Shown here piece by piece: positions 20,780 through 31,952 of a stretch of DNA of 64,000 nucleotides. The stretch covers positions 62,001-126,000 of the forward strand of contig CAVTXL010000010.1 in the NCBI GenBank assembly GCA_963738665.1. Reading direction: 5' to 3'. Origin of the DNA: JABDGM01 sp963738665. GTDB taxonomy: Bacteria; Planctomycetota; Planctomycetia; Pirellulales; Lacipirellulaceae. Each line of letters begins with the position of its first letter. Position 1 is the first letter of the stretch. The position numbers were made by a program, and so were the translations under genes. A model generated the notes under the pieces. It made no database searches. It was not told the origin of the DNA and saw only the letters and a program-made list of their open reading frames with translations.

Positions 20780-23156
20780 TTACTTCACTGTCAACGTCAC
20801 CGCCTGCAACTCGCTCGAGTTGGCACCCGTCATAATCTGAAACGTTCCCGGCTCGACGACGTACTTCTTGTCGATGTTCCAGAACGCCAGGTGATGCGGT
20901 GTGATGGGCAGCGTGACTGTTTTCGTTTCGCCCGGCTTGAGTGTGATTCGCTGGAATCCCTTGAGTTCTTTCACCGGGCGGGTGACGCTGCTGACGTCGT
21001 CGCGGATGTAGAGCTGGACGACTTCGTCGCCCGCGCGGTCGCCCGTGTTCGTGACGTCGACTTGGGCGCTGGTCGAGCCGTCGGCGGCGATCGTGCCGTC
21101 TTTCAAGCGCGGTGCGCTGAGCGTAAAGCTCGTGTACGAGAGGCCGAAGCCGAAGGGGAACAGCGGCGTGACGTCGTCCCACTCATAGCCGCGGCGGGCC
21201 GACGGCTTATAGTTGTAGTAAATCGGCAGGTGGCCGGCCGAGCGGGCGAACGACATCGGCAGCTTGCCGCCCGGGTTCACATCGCCGAAGAGGACGTCGG
21301 CAACCGCCCGGCCCGTCTCCTGGCCGAGGTACCAGCACTGAAAGACGGCGGCCGACTTCTCGCACACGTTGCGCAGATCGAACGGTCCGCCGCCGAAGAC
21401 GAGCGTGATGACGGGTTTACCCGTTGCGGCCATGGCGTTGACGAGCTCTTCCTGCTGGCCGACCATTTCTAGCGAGGCCCGGTCGCCCAGTCGCTGGAGC
21501 GTGTAGGCCTCGCGGGAGGTATGCTCGTTGCCGCCGACCGCGAGGATGATCACGTCGGCCTGGGCGGCGGCCTGGGCCGCTTCGGCGATCTTGCGGCGGT
21601 TGTCGGCCGGATCGGCGAGATGGACGACCATTTGGCTGGCCGGGGCGTCCTCGGTAATTTTGCAGCCGACCGAATAGAGCACGCGCGCCCGATCGCCGAC
21701 GTACTGGCGAATGCCCTCGACGACGGTCACGTAGTGCTTCGGCACCGAGCTGTATCCACCTTGGAGCATGTAATCGGCATTCGGGCCGATGACGGCGATC
21801 GTCTTGACCTTGTCGAGCGCGACGGGTGCCGTCTTGTTGTCGTTCTTCAAAAGGGTGATCGCCTTATGGGCCGCTTCGAGCGCCAGTTGGCGATTTTCGT
21901 CGCTGCCGACGAACTTGGCGGCGAAATCGGGATCGACGTAGGGATCGTCGAACAGGCCGAGGCGAAACTTCGCGGCCAGCATCGGGCGGACGAGGTCGTC
22001 GATCGTCTTTTCGGGAATCGTGCCAGCGCGGACCAGGGGAACGATCTCGAGGTAGCAATCGGGATCGGGCAGCTCGATGTTGACGCCGGCCCGTAAGGCG
22101 AGCGCGGCGGCCTCTTCGCCGTCGGCGGCGACGTGATGGCCGAACAGGCCCGGTCGATCGGCCATTTCGCGAATGGCGTTGTAATCGGAAACGACAAAAC
22201 CTGTAAACTTCCATTCGCCGCGGAGCACGTCCTGCAGCAGCCAGCGATTGGCGTGCGAGGGGACGCCGTCGATTTCGTTGTACGAGGCCATCACGCCCAG
22301 CGCACCGCCGCGCTCGATCGCTTCGTGAAACGTGTAAAGGAACGTCTCACGGAGGGTTCGCTCCGAGATGTTGGCCGGGGCGATGTTTGTGCCCGATTCG
22401 GGCTGGCCGTGGGCGGCAAAGTGCTTCAGCGTGGCAATGACGTGCTTCTTGTCCTTAAAAGTGGCGTCACCCTGAAAGCCCAGCACGGCGGCCGTGCCCA
22501 TTTCGCCGACGAGATAGGGGTCTTCACCATAAGTCTCCTCGACGCGGCCCCAGCGGGGATCGCGGGCCACGTCGACCACGGGCGTCAGCGCCTGGCTGGT
22601 GCCGCGCGCGGGCCTCGGCGGCGGTCAGCGTGAAGACGCGGCGGACCAGGTCGGTATCGAACGTGCCAGCCAGGCCGATCGGCTGCGGAAAGCTGGTGGC
22701 ATCGATCGCCTTGTGGCCGTGCAGGCACTCTTCGTGGAAGATCACGGGAATGCCGAGGCGGCTTTCCTCGACGAAGAACTTCTGGATGGCATTCGTAAGC
22801 ACGGCCATGTCGTGGGCGTTTTTGCCGGTACCGGCGTCGCTGGGCCGGCCAACCTGGCCCAGGCCGTGGCCGTCGGCGAAGCTGCGGCGGGCTTTTTCCA
22901 GATCGAAATTGCCGTTTCCATCGACCAGCTTTTGCGCCTTTTCCTTCCAGACGCAGAGCATCTGGGCGGCCTTCTCTTCGAGTGTCATCCGGGCAAGCAG
23001 GTCGGCGACGCGCTCGTCGATGGGGCGGTTGGCCTGTTTGTAAGTAGGCGCGCCGGCAGGGCCCGGTTGCCCCTGGGCGAATGGGAGTTGACCGTGAAGT
23101 AAGAGAAAAACCGTCGTGCTCAATAGCAAGGTCGACAGGCTCTGGCGCCGCAACAT
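20780..23156 (-). CDS. Exported glycoside hydrolase family 3 beta-glucosidase-like enzyme (frame break near 22607)
   Basis: About 791 aa. ATG 23156 follows a GGGAGGATT ribosome-binding site and opens a signal peptide (MLRRQSLSTLLLSTTVFLLL). The GH3 N-domain includes RMTLEEKAAQM and FHEECLHG. One surplus base within a GCGCGCG tract near 22604-22612 breaks the frame between AEARARGTSQALTPV and VDVARDPRWGRVEETYGED. The nucleophile aspartate is in GFVVSDYNA (about D324, codon 22184-22186). The GH3 C-domain (TIAVIGPNADYMLQGGYSS; LVFGGGPFDLRN) and a fibronectin-III-like end (KELKGFQRITLKPGETKTV) complete the family architecture. Role: hydrolysis of beta-linked glucosides or xylosides outside the cytoplasm. 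Confidence 0.9.
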
Positions 23157-23976
23157 GGGTTGAATCCTCCCGGCTAGATGCGAGGAATAAGGTGACAAAT
23201 GGCGACCCCTTGCCGGGCCATTATATTTGCGGGCCGCCGCTCGCGTGGTCGTGCGGCCTCGGCTCTAATGTACTAGGTGGACAGGTCGAATGTTATTGGT
23301 CGTAGGACGGACAATCCTGTCCGTCCTATGGCTGGCCGACCCACACAATTGTCGGTCCCAGGTCCTGCCGCTGGCCGATGGCCAGGATTTGCCCATTCGG
23401 CGGTAAAAACCGCTGTGCGTGTCGACGTAGCGGAGGCCATCGCCGCCACGGCTTCGTCGACGTCGAATCTGCCGCGAAGCTGTCGCGAAACGGCCGAGGG
23501 CGAAAACGCTGTGGCCACCGACGCAACTGGGCAGTAGTAGGGCTAGCTGTTGCGGCGGGGGCCGGTCGCTGGGCGGCGGTCGTCCGGCGGTGGGTCGCTC
23601 GATATTGCAATCCGAGCTTCACAGTTCGGCCGGGCCCCGAATCGTAGTTGGAACGGAACAGGGTTCACAGGCCGAATCGGCCGCAAAATGTGGCGATGGG
23701 GGACAAACGGGGGGTGGCCGGCGGCCGTGAAAGCCGAAAACCATCTGACAGATCCTTTGACCAACGCGCCGGCTGTGCTTATGATCATGGAGCCGGTGCG
23801 TTTCGATTCTAACCAGACAGCTCGTACGAATCTGGTGGGCTTGGCGGTTGTTCTACATCGAGCGCCATCACCAAACGCACCAAGCATCGGTTTCGCTAAT
23901 TGGAATCAGGCGGACATCCTTTTCAAACTCGTGGCGAATGTAGCCCGCGCCACAAATTCTAAGAACTGCGGTTTCT
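23157..23976. other. Gene-free spacer with a hairpin repeat
   Basis: About 820 bases between the leftward GH3 gene and the rightward sulfatase. Apart from the hairpin at 23303-23328 I see no convincing gene. The longest frame has no family features and runs through arginine/tryptophan-rich sequence. Confidence 0.5.
23303..23328. repeat. Perfect 11-bp inverted repeat (GGACGGACA hairpin)
   Basis: TAGGACGGACA, then ATCC, then TGTCCGTCCTA: a perfect hairpin. A related hairpin with GGACGGAC arms lies at 63437-63457. No T-run follows, so it is not a classic terminator. Confidence 0.75.
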
Positions 23977-26900
23977 ATGCTGCGTGTCATTGCGCGTAGT
24001 AGTATTTCACTGATCATTCATTCGCGGCGTGCCGCCCAACTTGCTGCCATCTTAGCTGTGGGGGCGTGCGCCTGAATCGCGCCCATCTCTCAGCGGGCGC
24101 AACGCAGCCGAACATTGTGGTGATCGTCTCTGACGACGCTGGGTACAACGAGCTGGGCTTTGCCAACGCGCTGACCGGTTATCCAACCACGAACGCAGTC
24201 ACGCCGAACCTCGACGCGCTAGCGGCCCAAAGCGTGGTGATGCGGCAAGGGTACGTTTCGGCAGCGTTGTGCACCGTGTCGCGGGCCGGTTTGCTGTTGG
24301 GCCAGTATCAGCAGCGGTTCGGCATCGAAGAAAACCTGGCGAACGACATCAATGCGCCCTATGGCTTGCCGGCGGGGCAGCCGACGCTGGCTTCGACGCT
24401 GAAGGAATTTGGCTATGACACCGAGGCGATCGGGAAATGGCATTTGGGGACGACGGCGGGCGTGAATCGACCGCAGGACGTGGGGTTCGATGAGTTCTAT
24501 GGGATGTTGGGAGGCGACCGCTATTACTTCGCCGGCGGCGGGTTGGCGACGCAGTTGATGCGACACGCGACGGCGACGAGCGATGTCGTGATCGAATCGA
24601 CCTTTGCGAATCCTCAAAACGGAGGATACTCGACCGACTTCTTCGGTCAAACGGCGGCGAGCTATGTCAGCGACCACGCGAACGCGTCCAACCCGTTCTT
24701 CTTGTACCTGGCGTTTACGACCCCGCACACTCCCTGGCTCGGCGGGCCCAATGGAAACGGCACGAGCAACGAAGATTACAACCAGCCACAGATCGCCCAG
24801 ATCACCGACCCGAACGACCGAATTACGGCCGCGCTGATCCACGGCATGGACCGCAACGTGGGGACGATTGTCGACGCGCCTGCGCGACCCGAATCACGAC
24901 GGCGACACGAGCGACAGCATTTTCGAGAATACGATCATTGCCTACGTGAACGACAACGGCGGGCTGTTCCAAAATGTACCGGGCAACCCGCACACCATGA
25001 ATCAGCCGTACGCCGGGTCCAAGGGGCACACCCTGGAAGGGGGCATCCGAGTGCCGTTTTTCTTGAAGCTGCCGGGCGTGGCGCCTGGCGTCTACGATCG
25101 GCCCGTCTCGACGTTTGACCTGCTGCCGACGCTGGTTAACGAGGCCGGCGGCTTCGTGCCGCAAGCGGACGCCCCGGGCGTCGACATTGTGCCCTACATT
25201 CACGGCGACTTGGGCGGTGATCCACACGACTACATGTTCTGGCGAAATCGAAATGTTTGGGCCGTGCGGCACGGCGACTTTAAATACGCGCGGCCAATCG
25301 AGCCCGATTTCAAGTGGCCCTACCTGTGGGATCTCAGTGCGTCGATTCAAGAGACGCAGGCCCAGAACGTCATGAACGCGCAGCCGCAGGTTGCAACGGA
25401 TATGGAGCGGGTATTCACGAAATGGGAGGCGACGCTCCCCAAGCCGCTCTACGGCGTGCTGGGCACCGACGATCGCAATCATTTCGATCACTTTGTATTT
25501 CGCAACGATCTGGCTCCGACGACCGTGTGGAGCAAGTCGGGCGGCTGGCTGCAATTCGGCACGTCCATCAATAAGACGCTGCTGGTCGACGATGCATACG
25601 CGAACGCGGTTCTCGAATTCACGACCCGCAACGATGCCGATTACACCGCCTCGAACGACCTGGTGCGGATGAGCGGGCTGACGTTCATGCTCAACCAGAT
25701 GTGGCTGACGGGCAGCTTTTCGGGCGGCCTGAGTCGCACCGCGACGATCAACGGCGGGCCGCTCAACAAAACGATCAACGGCAGTAATACGACGACCCCG
25801 ACGTCGGACCTCTTGTTCGCGAAAAGCCTGACAGGCCAATTGCCGCGGCTGCAGTTAGACGCAACATCCAGCGGCACCTCGGCTCGGTTCAAGTTTCAAG
25901 TCGCGCATAACCTGCAGTTGCTTGACAACTTGGAAATCACGGGCAACGGCACGCAAGATTTCGTGTTCAGCGGCCGGATTCGCGATTATGACGAGCCGCG
26001 CAGCATCGTGAAGAGCGGCACGAGTCGGATCACGCTGTCCGGGGCGAGCACGTTCCGTGGCGGATTGACGATCAATGAAGGCGAAGTGCGCGTCGCCGGC
26101 ACGGGCGCTTCGATCGTCGGCCCGTCGGGCATTGTGATCGGCAGCGCGGGCACGTTGCTGCTGGAACAAGGAACGATCGACGTTCCCTCCCTGAGCATCG
26201 CGGCCGGTGGCCAGTTCGCGTTTTCGGGCGGGCGGATGTCGACCTTGATAGTGAGCGGAAGCTTGATCAACGACGGCGGAGTCTTTGCGCCGGGTTCGAC
26301 CGTCGCGCCGAGCGCGGTCCTGGATGCGTTCACGCAGCATAGCGGCAAGCTGGAAATCGAACTGGGAGGAACGCTCGCCGGCGTGAATTTCGACACGCTC
26401 GACGTGGCGGGAGCGGCCAATTTAGGCGGCGCGCTGGAAGTGAAGTTGGTGAACGACTATACGCCCGCGCCCGGCGATGAGTTTCGATTTCTCACGGCCG
26501 GCAGCGTGACCGGCGCATTCGGTTCGCTCATTTTACCGGCCTTGCCCGGCGACCAACGTTGGGCCTATCAAAATACGGGCACGCACGTCACATTGATGTT
26601 CGGACTGCGGGGCGATTACAACCAGAACGGCGTGGTCGACGTGGCGGACTACATAGTGTGGCGCAACGAATTGGGACAGAGCATGACGATCGGAGCGGGG
26701 GCCGACGGCAACAGCGATGCGCATGTGACAATGGACGATTACTATCTGTCGCGCGACCATTATGGCGCCTTCGAGGTGATCCCGACCGGCGCTTCGCTGT
26801 CGGTGCCGGAGCCGTACGACGAAATCCCAATTCTGGTGAGTGTTTCCACCTGTGTATTCCGCCGCGCCCGGATGCGTCGTAATTCAGTTTCGCTGGTGAG

Positions 26901-27006
26901 CCGCGGAAAGCGGGTATACGAGTTGCGCGCGCAAGGCCCGCTGCCGACGCAAAAGGAGAGCCAATGCAGATCGCCCGTTCGGCCACTGCGCAACGGGCTC
27001 TCGTGA
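23977..27006 (+). CDS. Sulfatase fused to beta-repeats, dockerin and PEP-CTERM tail (two frame breaks)
   Basis: About 1009 aa. ATG 23977 opens a signal-like helix (RRAAQLAAILAVG). One base seems missing in the G run near 24058-24064, and the frame then continues to SAGATQPNIVVIVSDDAGYNELGF, the metal-binding start of a sulfatase. If the leader is not part of the gene, GTG 24066 is the first in-frame start. The catalytic site reads CTVSRAGLLLG (Cys codon 24270-24272); the usual formylglycine motif is C-x-P/A-x-R, so Val in third place is odd. GKWHLG and TPHTPW follow. A surplus base near 24882 breaks the frame between TIVDA and LRDPNHDGD; then NDNGG and GSKGHTLEGGIRVPFF complete the domain. 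From about residue 500 come a beta-sandwich, autotransporter-type repeats, a dockerin-like GDYNQNGVVDVADYIVWRN and a VPEP motif. Likely role: desulfation of sulfated polysaccharide at the cell surface. Confidence 0.82.
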
Positions 27007-27277
27007 ACACGAACTTTCCACCCCCGCAGAAACGATGGTCCTGATTGTTTGCGCGAGCTGGGTAATTGGGAAAGTCGCATTTGATCGCGACAATGCAGGG
27101 TGAACCGGATCAGTTTGCCCGACCGCATTGCCGATGAAAAACTCTGAGAATTGCCTGGAGTTTTGCCGCAATTCTTGACGGGCAGCCACAGTCACAGCTA
27201 CCATGTGGGCATTAATGTGCGCTGAGCGTGCGCCGGCATTGGCCGGCTGCCTTTGAGTTCGCGGTTGAATCGAACGA

Positions 27278-29932
27278 ATGAGATATCACAAGAGACGTGT
27301 TCGCATTTTTCCCCGGCTCGCGGTCTGTGTATCTCTTGTGTTGGGCGCGCTGCCGAGCAGGATGGCTTGGGCGGTCGATACGACGTGGCTCTTCAACGGC
27401 GACGGCATCTGGACGGCGACCGCCAACTGGGACAACGGCGACCCGACGAACAATACGTTTAACGCCTTCATCGACGACGGCGACACGCCGGTTGTGGTCG
27501 TACTGAACGTCGATCGAACGATTAACGACCTGACGATCGGTTCCGACGATAAGCTCAGAATTGAGAACGCCAGCACCCTGCGCACCGACGGCAAAGTCGT
27601 CAACAGCGGCACGATCGAGCTGGGCGGCGCCGGGCCGGCCGATGCTACGCTCAACTCGGCCGGCAACATCACGAACAACGCCAACGGCGAAATCTTCGGC
27701 CACGGAGTGATCACCGGTACGGTCCTGAACCACGGCAAAGTGCGGGCCGCGATCGGCACGTTGGCGATGGTCGGCGGCATCATCGACGGCGGCAGCGGCA
27801 CGATTCAGATTGACGACGGGGCCACGCTCGACTTGAGCATGGCCAGCGGGGACTCCGATACCGACTATCTTGTTCATAACGGCGCCGGGCTGAATCTGGG
27901 CACTCACAACGTGCTCGTCCGCTTGGACTACGACAACGCCAATTTCGGCGAGGGCAATGCGTTTAATCCGCGGGCCAACGTCGTTGGCTCCGGCCAAATT
28001 CTGTCCGACCCGGCCTTCACGCAAACGCTCACCGGCGACGTCACCGGCGGCGCGACGGCCACGCCGTCGCTCGACATGGGCGTGGTGCGCATCGGCCAGC
28101 CGGGGGTGTCGAAGACGTATTTCGTCAGCGCCGGCGGCACGGCCAACGCCGACCTGCGGGGCGCTTTGATGAACAACAACGCGACCTACGGCGCGAACAT
28201 CAACAACATCAGCGTCAGCGGCAGCGGCGTCACGCCGGCGAATTTCGCCCTGACCACCGGCACAAGCAGCGGCTACAGCGTCCTGCTCGAGGGCCAGTCC
28301 GGCGGGCAAGGCGCGCTCGTGAATCAAACCGTCGCCATCGTCAACAACTTCGACAACGTCGCGAACCAGGTGCTCGCGCTGAGCGGTGAAGTCTGGCAGC
28401 CGGCCGTGCCGAACATCACGCCTGGCCCGCTCGATATGGGCAACTTTCACGTCGGCGACGCGGCCAGCGCGCAGCTCTCAATCGCCAACGACGCCGTCCC
28501 GAGCGCGTTCAGCGAAAATCTGAAAGCGACGGTCACGTCGAACGGCGCGCCGGTGCAAGTGTCGGGCGGGCCGAGTGTGACCGTCGTGCCGGGCGGCTCG
28601 GATAATTCGATCGGCGTCGGCGTCAGCACGACAACCGGCGGCGCCAAGAGCGGCTCGGTCAAAATCACGCGGTTCTCGTCGGGCGCGACGGGGCTGGCCG
28701 ATCTCGACCTGGGCGACCAGACGGTCAATGTCTCGGCCGGCGTGTATCGTTACGCATTACCCGTCGTGAACAACCTGGACCTGGGTGATCGTCACGTGGG
28801 TGATCCGGCAGCGGGCAACGTGGCCGTGATGAATAACGCCGTCAGCGATCTCTTCAGCGAGTCCCTGCGCGTGTCGGTGGCCGACTTCGCGCCCGATGTC
28901 AGCGGCGCGGGCGGCTCGGTCGACGTCGCGCCGGGCGGCGGCAGCGGCGCGAACCTGACGGCTTCGCTCAACACAGCGACGGCCGGGGCGAAGAGCGGAT
29001 CGGTAACGTATGACCTGACGTCGCTCGCGCATGCCTCGGGCCTGTCGGATACCTCGCTCGGCCAGCAGCAGGCGAATGTGACGGCCAAAGTTTATAATCT
29101 GGCAGTCGCGCAGGTGGTGACATCACAGCCGGTCGATTTTAGCATCGTTCACGTGGGCGACGTCGTGGCCGTCAAACCGCTGGAGATTAAGAACAACGCG
29201 CCGGCCGGCGCTTTTAGTGAGAACCTGAATGCGGCCTTTGGGCCGCCCAACGCGGATGCGAGCGGCGGCGGCAGCGTCAGCGGCCTGGCGCCGCAGGCGT
29301 CGGACGGCAGCTCGCTTACCGTCGGCATCACGACCGGCACGGCGCGATTCATCAACACGAACGTGGTCGTGAAGTTTACGTCCGACGGCACGGGACTCAA
29401 TTCGCTGGGCCAAACGTCGCTGCCGGACGGAGACGTGAACGTCGTCGCCCAAGTCAACAATTTTGCCGTGGCCAGCCTGTTGAAGCAAGCGGGCGACGGC
29501 GCGTTGACGATGACCGCCGCCAACGAGTACAAACTCGACCTGGGAACGGTCCCGCAAAACGCGGCCGCCCCGTCGGCGACGCTCGGCATCAAGAACGACG
29601 TTTCGGCGCTGCTGCCGGCCGATGATCTGGCGGGCAGCTTCACCGTGATCGCGCCGGACTTCCTCGTCAGCGGCGACGCTCCGTTCGCCGGCGTGGCCGC
29701 GGGCGCAACGTACGACAAGCCGATCGTGACGCTCGCTACGAGCACGGCCGGCATGTTCAGCGGCCAGTTGGTGCTCCATCCGCGGAGCACGAACCCCAGC
29801 CCCTATAGCCAGGCCCTGCCGGACATCACGATCAACCTGACGGGCGAAGTAACTGCGGTGCCGGAACCGGCGGCGCTGGGGCTAATGATGCTCGGCCTGA
29901 CGGTAATTGCGAGCGGCCGGCGTCGCCGCTAA
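27278..29932 (+). CDS. Secreted ASH-like (choice-of-anchor D type) repeat protein with PEP-CTERM tail
   Basis: 884 aa, intact. The signal peptide (PRLAVCVSLVLGALPSRM, cleavage near AWAVD) is followed by a short beta-helix segment with autotransporter-like repeats (residues 30-210). Four repeats of roughly 115-130 residues then each contain a pattern like LDMGNFHVGDAASAQLSI and NDAVPSAFSENLKATV (second copy LDLGDRHVGDPAAGNVAV; third FSIVHVGDVVAVKPLEI; fourth LDLGTVPQNAAAPSATLGI). This resembles ASH/choice-of-anchor D beta-sandwich domains. The tail VPEPAALGLMMLGLTVIAS with basic end is a PEP-CTERM signal. The next gene starts 2 bases after its stop. Probable role: surface structural protein. 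Confidence 0.85.
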   Translation: MRYHKRRVRIFPRLAVCVSLVLGALPSRMAWAVDTTWLFNGDGIWTATANWDNGDPTNNTFNAFIDDGDTPVVVVLNVDRTINDLTIGSDDKLRIENASTLRTDGKVVNSGTIELGGAGPADATLNSAGNITNNANGEIFGHGVITGTVLNHGKVRAAIGTLAMVGGIIDGGSGTIQIDDGATLDLSMASGDSDTDYLVHNGAGLNLGTHNVLVRLDYDNANFGEGNAFNPRANVVGSGQILSDPAFTQTLTGDVTGGATATPSLDMGVVRIGQPGVSKTYFVSAGGTANADLRGALMNNNATYGANINNISVSGSGVTPANFALTTGTSSGYSVLLEGQSGGQGALVNQTVAIVNNFDNVANQVLALSGEVWQPAVPNITPGPLDMGNFHVGDAASAQLSIANDAVPSAFSENLKATVTSNGAPVQVSGGPSVTVVPGGSDNSIGVGVSTTTGGAKSGSVKITRFSSGATGLADLDLGDQTVNVSAGVYRYALPVVNNLDLGDRHVGDPAAGNVAVMNNAVSDLFSESLRVSVADFAPDVSGAGGSVDVAPGGGSGANLTASLNTATAGAKSGSVTYDLTSLAHASGLSDTSLGQQQANVTAKVYNLAVAQVVTSQPVDFSIVHVGDVVAVKPLEIKNNAPAGAFSENLNAAFGPPNADASGGGSVSGLAPQASDGSSLTVGITTGTARFINTNVVVKFTSDGTGLNSLGQTSLPDGDVNVVAQVNNFAVASLLKQAGDGALTMTAANEYKLDLGTVPQNAAAPSATLGIKNDVSALLPADDLAGSFTVIAPDFLVSGDAPFAGVAAGATYDKPIVTLATSTAGMFSGQLVLHPRSTNPSPYSQALPDITINLTGEVTAVPEPAALGLMMLGLTVIASGRRRR

Positions 29933-29933
29933 A

Positions 29934-31013
29934 ATGCGTTTCATGGTCCACTCCTATCGCCACGATAGCTTCCTGGCATTTGCGCTCGCCGCCGCTTGCA
30001 TTTTTGCAGTTTGCACCGGAGCGTCAGCCGCCGATTACGTGATTCACATCAGCGTCGACGGCCTCCATCCGGGCCATTTGCAAAAAGTGATCGACGCCGG
30101 CGAAGCGCCGAACTTCAAACGGCTGGAAACGGAAGGCGCTTGGACGGCCAACGCCCGCACCGATTTCACGCACACAATTACGCTGCCGAACCACACCTGC
30201 ATGCTGACGGGCCGGCCCGTATTGCAGCCCGCGGGAATGAGCGGCTTTGTGTTCCACGGCTATACCGAGAACAGCATGCCGGGGCGCGGCGTGACTTTGC
30301 AAAACGCTCGCAAGGATGCACCCAGCGAATACATCGCCAGCGTCTTCGATGTCGTGCACGACGCCGGCCGCTCGACGGCGCTGTATGCCACCAAGGACAA
30401 GTTCGTGCTTTACGAGCAGACCTACAATCCCGTCACGAGCACCGCCTCTGCCGCTACAAAGAACAAGATCGACACGTTCTTTATCAAGGAGGACCCGGCC
30501 CCAATCTACTCGGCAACGATGAACGAGCGCTTTCTGGCCGACATGGCGGCCAAGCATTTCAATTACGTGTTCGTTCATTATCGTGACACCGATTCGGCCG
30601 GCCACGCCGAGCGGTGGGGTAGCGGCCCCTATCGCCAGGCGATTCGCACGGTCGACGGCTACCTGGCCGGTGTGTTTCACTTGGTGGAAACCGACCCGAC
30701 GCTCGCCGGCCACACGACGATCATCGTCAACACCGACCACGGCGGCATCGATTTCGATCACGGCGACTCGAAGTTGCCGGACGATTACACGATCCCGGTG
30801 TTCGTATGGGGCGCGGGCGTCCGGCACGGTGATCTTTACGCCTTCAACAAAGTCAGCCGGGCAGATCCCGGCACCGGCCGGCCCGATTACAACGCGCCCA
30901 AGCAGCCGATTCGCAACGGCGACACGGGCAACCTGGCTTTGAGCCTCCTCGGCCTGGGGCCGATCCCCGGCTCGCTGATCAATGCGAAGCAGGATTTGAA
31001 GGTCGCGCCGTAA
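29934..31013 (+). CDS. Exported type I phosphodiesterase / nucleotide pyrophosphatase-like enzyme
   Basis: 359 aa from ATG 29934, immediately after the preceding stop; an alternative ATG at 29943 would also keep the signal peptide (FLAFALAAACIFAVCTGASA). The alkaline-phosphatase superfamily site is visible: first metal Asp in HISVDGLHP, nucleophile Thr in TITLPNHTCMLTGR, metal ligands in YRDTDSAGHAERWG and NTDHGGIDFDHG. Length and motif order fit the nucleotide pyrophosphatase/phosphodiesterase family. It hydrolyses phosphodiester or pyrophosphate bonds in the periplasm; the substrate is unknown. The 1-base spacing to the PEP-CTERM gene implies an operon. Confidence 0.87.
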   Translation: MRFMVHSYRHDSFLAFALAAACIFAVCTGASAADYVIHISVDGLHPGHLQKVIDAGEAPNFKRLETEGAWTANARTDFTHTITLPNHTCMLTGRPVLQPAGMSGFVFHGYTENSMPGRGVTLQNARKDAPSEYIASVFDVVHDAGRSTALYATKDKFVLYEQTYNPVTSTASAATKNKIDTFFIKEDPAPIYSATMNERFLADMAAKHFNYVFVHYRDTDSAGHAERWGSGPYRQAIRTVDGYLAGVFHLVETDPTLAGHTTIIVNTDHGGIDFDHGDSKLPDDYTIPVFVWGAGVRHGDLYAFNKVSRADPGTGRPDYNAPKQPIRNGDTGNLALSLLGLGPIPGSLINAKQDLKVAP

Positions 31014-31121
31014 AGAATTGGCAGCCGGTCCGCTTGAAAAATCCGTTGCCATTTGTCTCGCAGCCGTCGTATACTCAAGCTTAGCGGTCGGGCCAGAGGC
31101 CTTTTTCGATGGAGGCTCAGC

Positions 31122-31952
31122 ATGCGTCGCAACTTGTTTGCCACGCCGCTCGCGACGGCGGTGCTTGTCGTTTCATTTGGCTCGTTGGCCGCGGCCGATC
31201 CACCCGACCTACTGCACAACTACCGCTTCATCACGTCGCGCAGCTCGGTTGACGTTATGGGCGGTTTCGCCGGCGTCGATTGGAAACTCGCCATTGAGGG
31301 TCGCTTTGGGCTGGTCACCGGCTACAACGATGGCATCTCGCCGACCGCCAGCCTGCCGAGGCTGACCCCGTTCGCCAAGTTCGAGGATGTCCGCGCCATC
31401 CTGTTCAATCCACTCTCGGCCGCGCCGCTGCCCTTGCCCGGCTGGGATCTCGACAAGACACTGAATCTCTCCGCCCTCGACGGCACGTTCCGCCTCGGCG
31501 AACCGTCGCATCTCGTTTTTCGCGGCGTCGACGGGCAAGGGCAGCCGCTGAAGCTTGCGGCGGTCCGCAGCGGGCCGCTGATCTACATCGAGGGCGCGAA
31601 CGACCCCGGCTGCTGCGATTTTTTCAGTTACAAGTTCCGCGCCATCGCGCACACGGCGCCCTATTCTGATTTCAATCTCGACGGCCGGGTGGACCGGGCG
31701 GACGTGGACACGCTGCTCGCCAATTTCGGCCTGACCTCGGGCGCATCGTTCGAGCAAGGCGACGCCGACGGCGATGGCGACATCGACGGCGACGACGTGC
31801 TGGCCTGGCAGATGAGCCTTGGCCCAGCCGTCAACGTGAGCGCGCTCTCCGCGGCGGCAGATTCGCAACTGGCCGTGCCCGAGCCGGCGACGGCAGCGCT
31901 GATGGCGATCGCGCTCGTAGCCGGTTGTGCACTGCCGAGACGACGCGGCTGA
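31122..31952 (+). CDS. Secreted dockerin-like / PEP-CTERM protein
   Basis: 276 aa from ATG 31122, supported by a GGAGG site 6 bases upstream and a signal peptide (MRRNLFATPLATAVLVVSF, SLAAADPP). A beta-rich domain of unknown family fills residues 25-185 (LLHNYRFITSRSSVDVMGG; KFEDVRAILFNPLSAAPLP). Two EF-hand-like calcium loops follow (DFNLDGRVDRADVDTLLANF and DADGDGDIDGDDVLAW), giving a complete dockerin-like pair. The tail is VPEPATAALMAIALVAG with a basic end. Function unknown. Confidence 0.8.
   Translation: MRRNLFATPLATAVLVVSFGSLAAADPPDLLHNYRFITSRSSVDVMGGFAGVDWKLAIEGRFGLVTGYNDGISPTASLPRLTPFAKFEDVRAILFNPLSAAPLPLPGWDLDKTLNLSALDGTFRLGEPSHLVFRGVDGQGQPLKLAAVRSGPLIYIEGANDPGCCDFFSYKFRAIAHTAPYSDFNLDGRVDRADVDTLLANFGLTSGASFEQGDADGDGDIDGDDVLAWQMSLGPAVNVSALSAAADSQLAVPEPATAALMAIALVAGCALPRRRG

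Noticed and set aside
23550..23999. 149-aa plus-strand frame in the spacer before the sulfatase
   Set aside because: No domain, no ribosome-binding site, Arg/Trp-rich start; it overlaps the probable sulfatase signal peptide in another frame.
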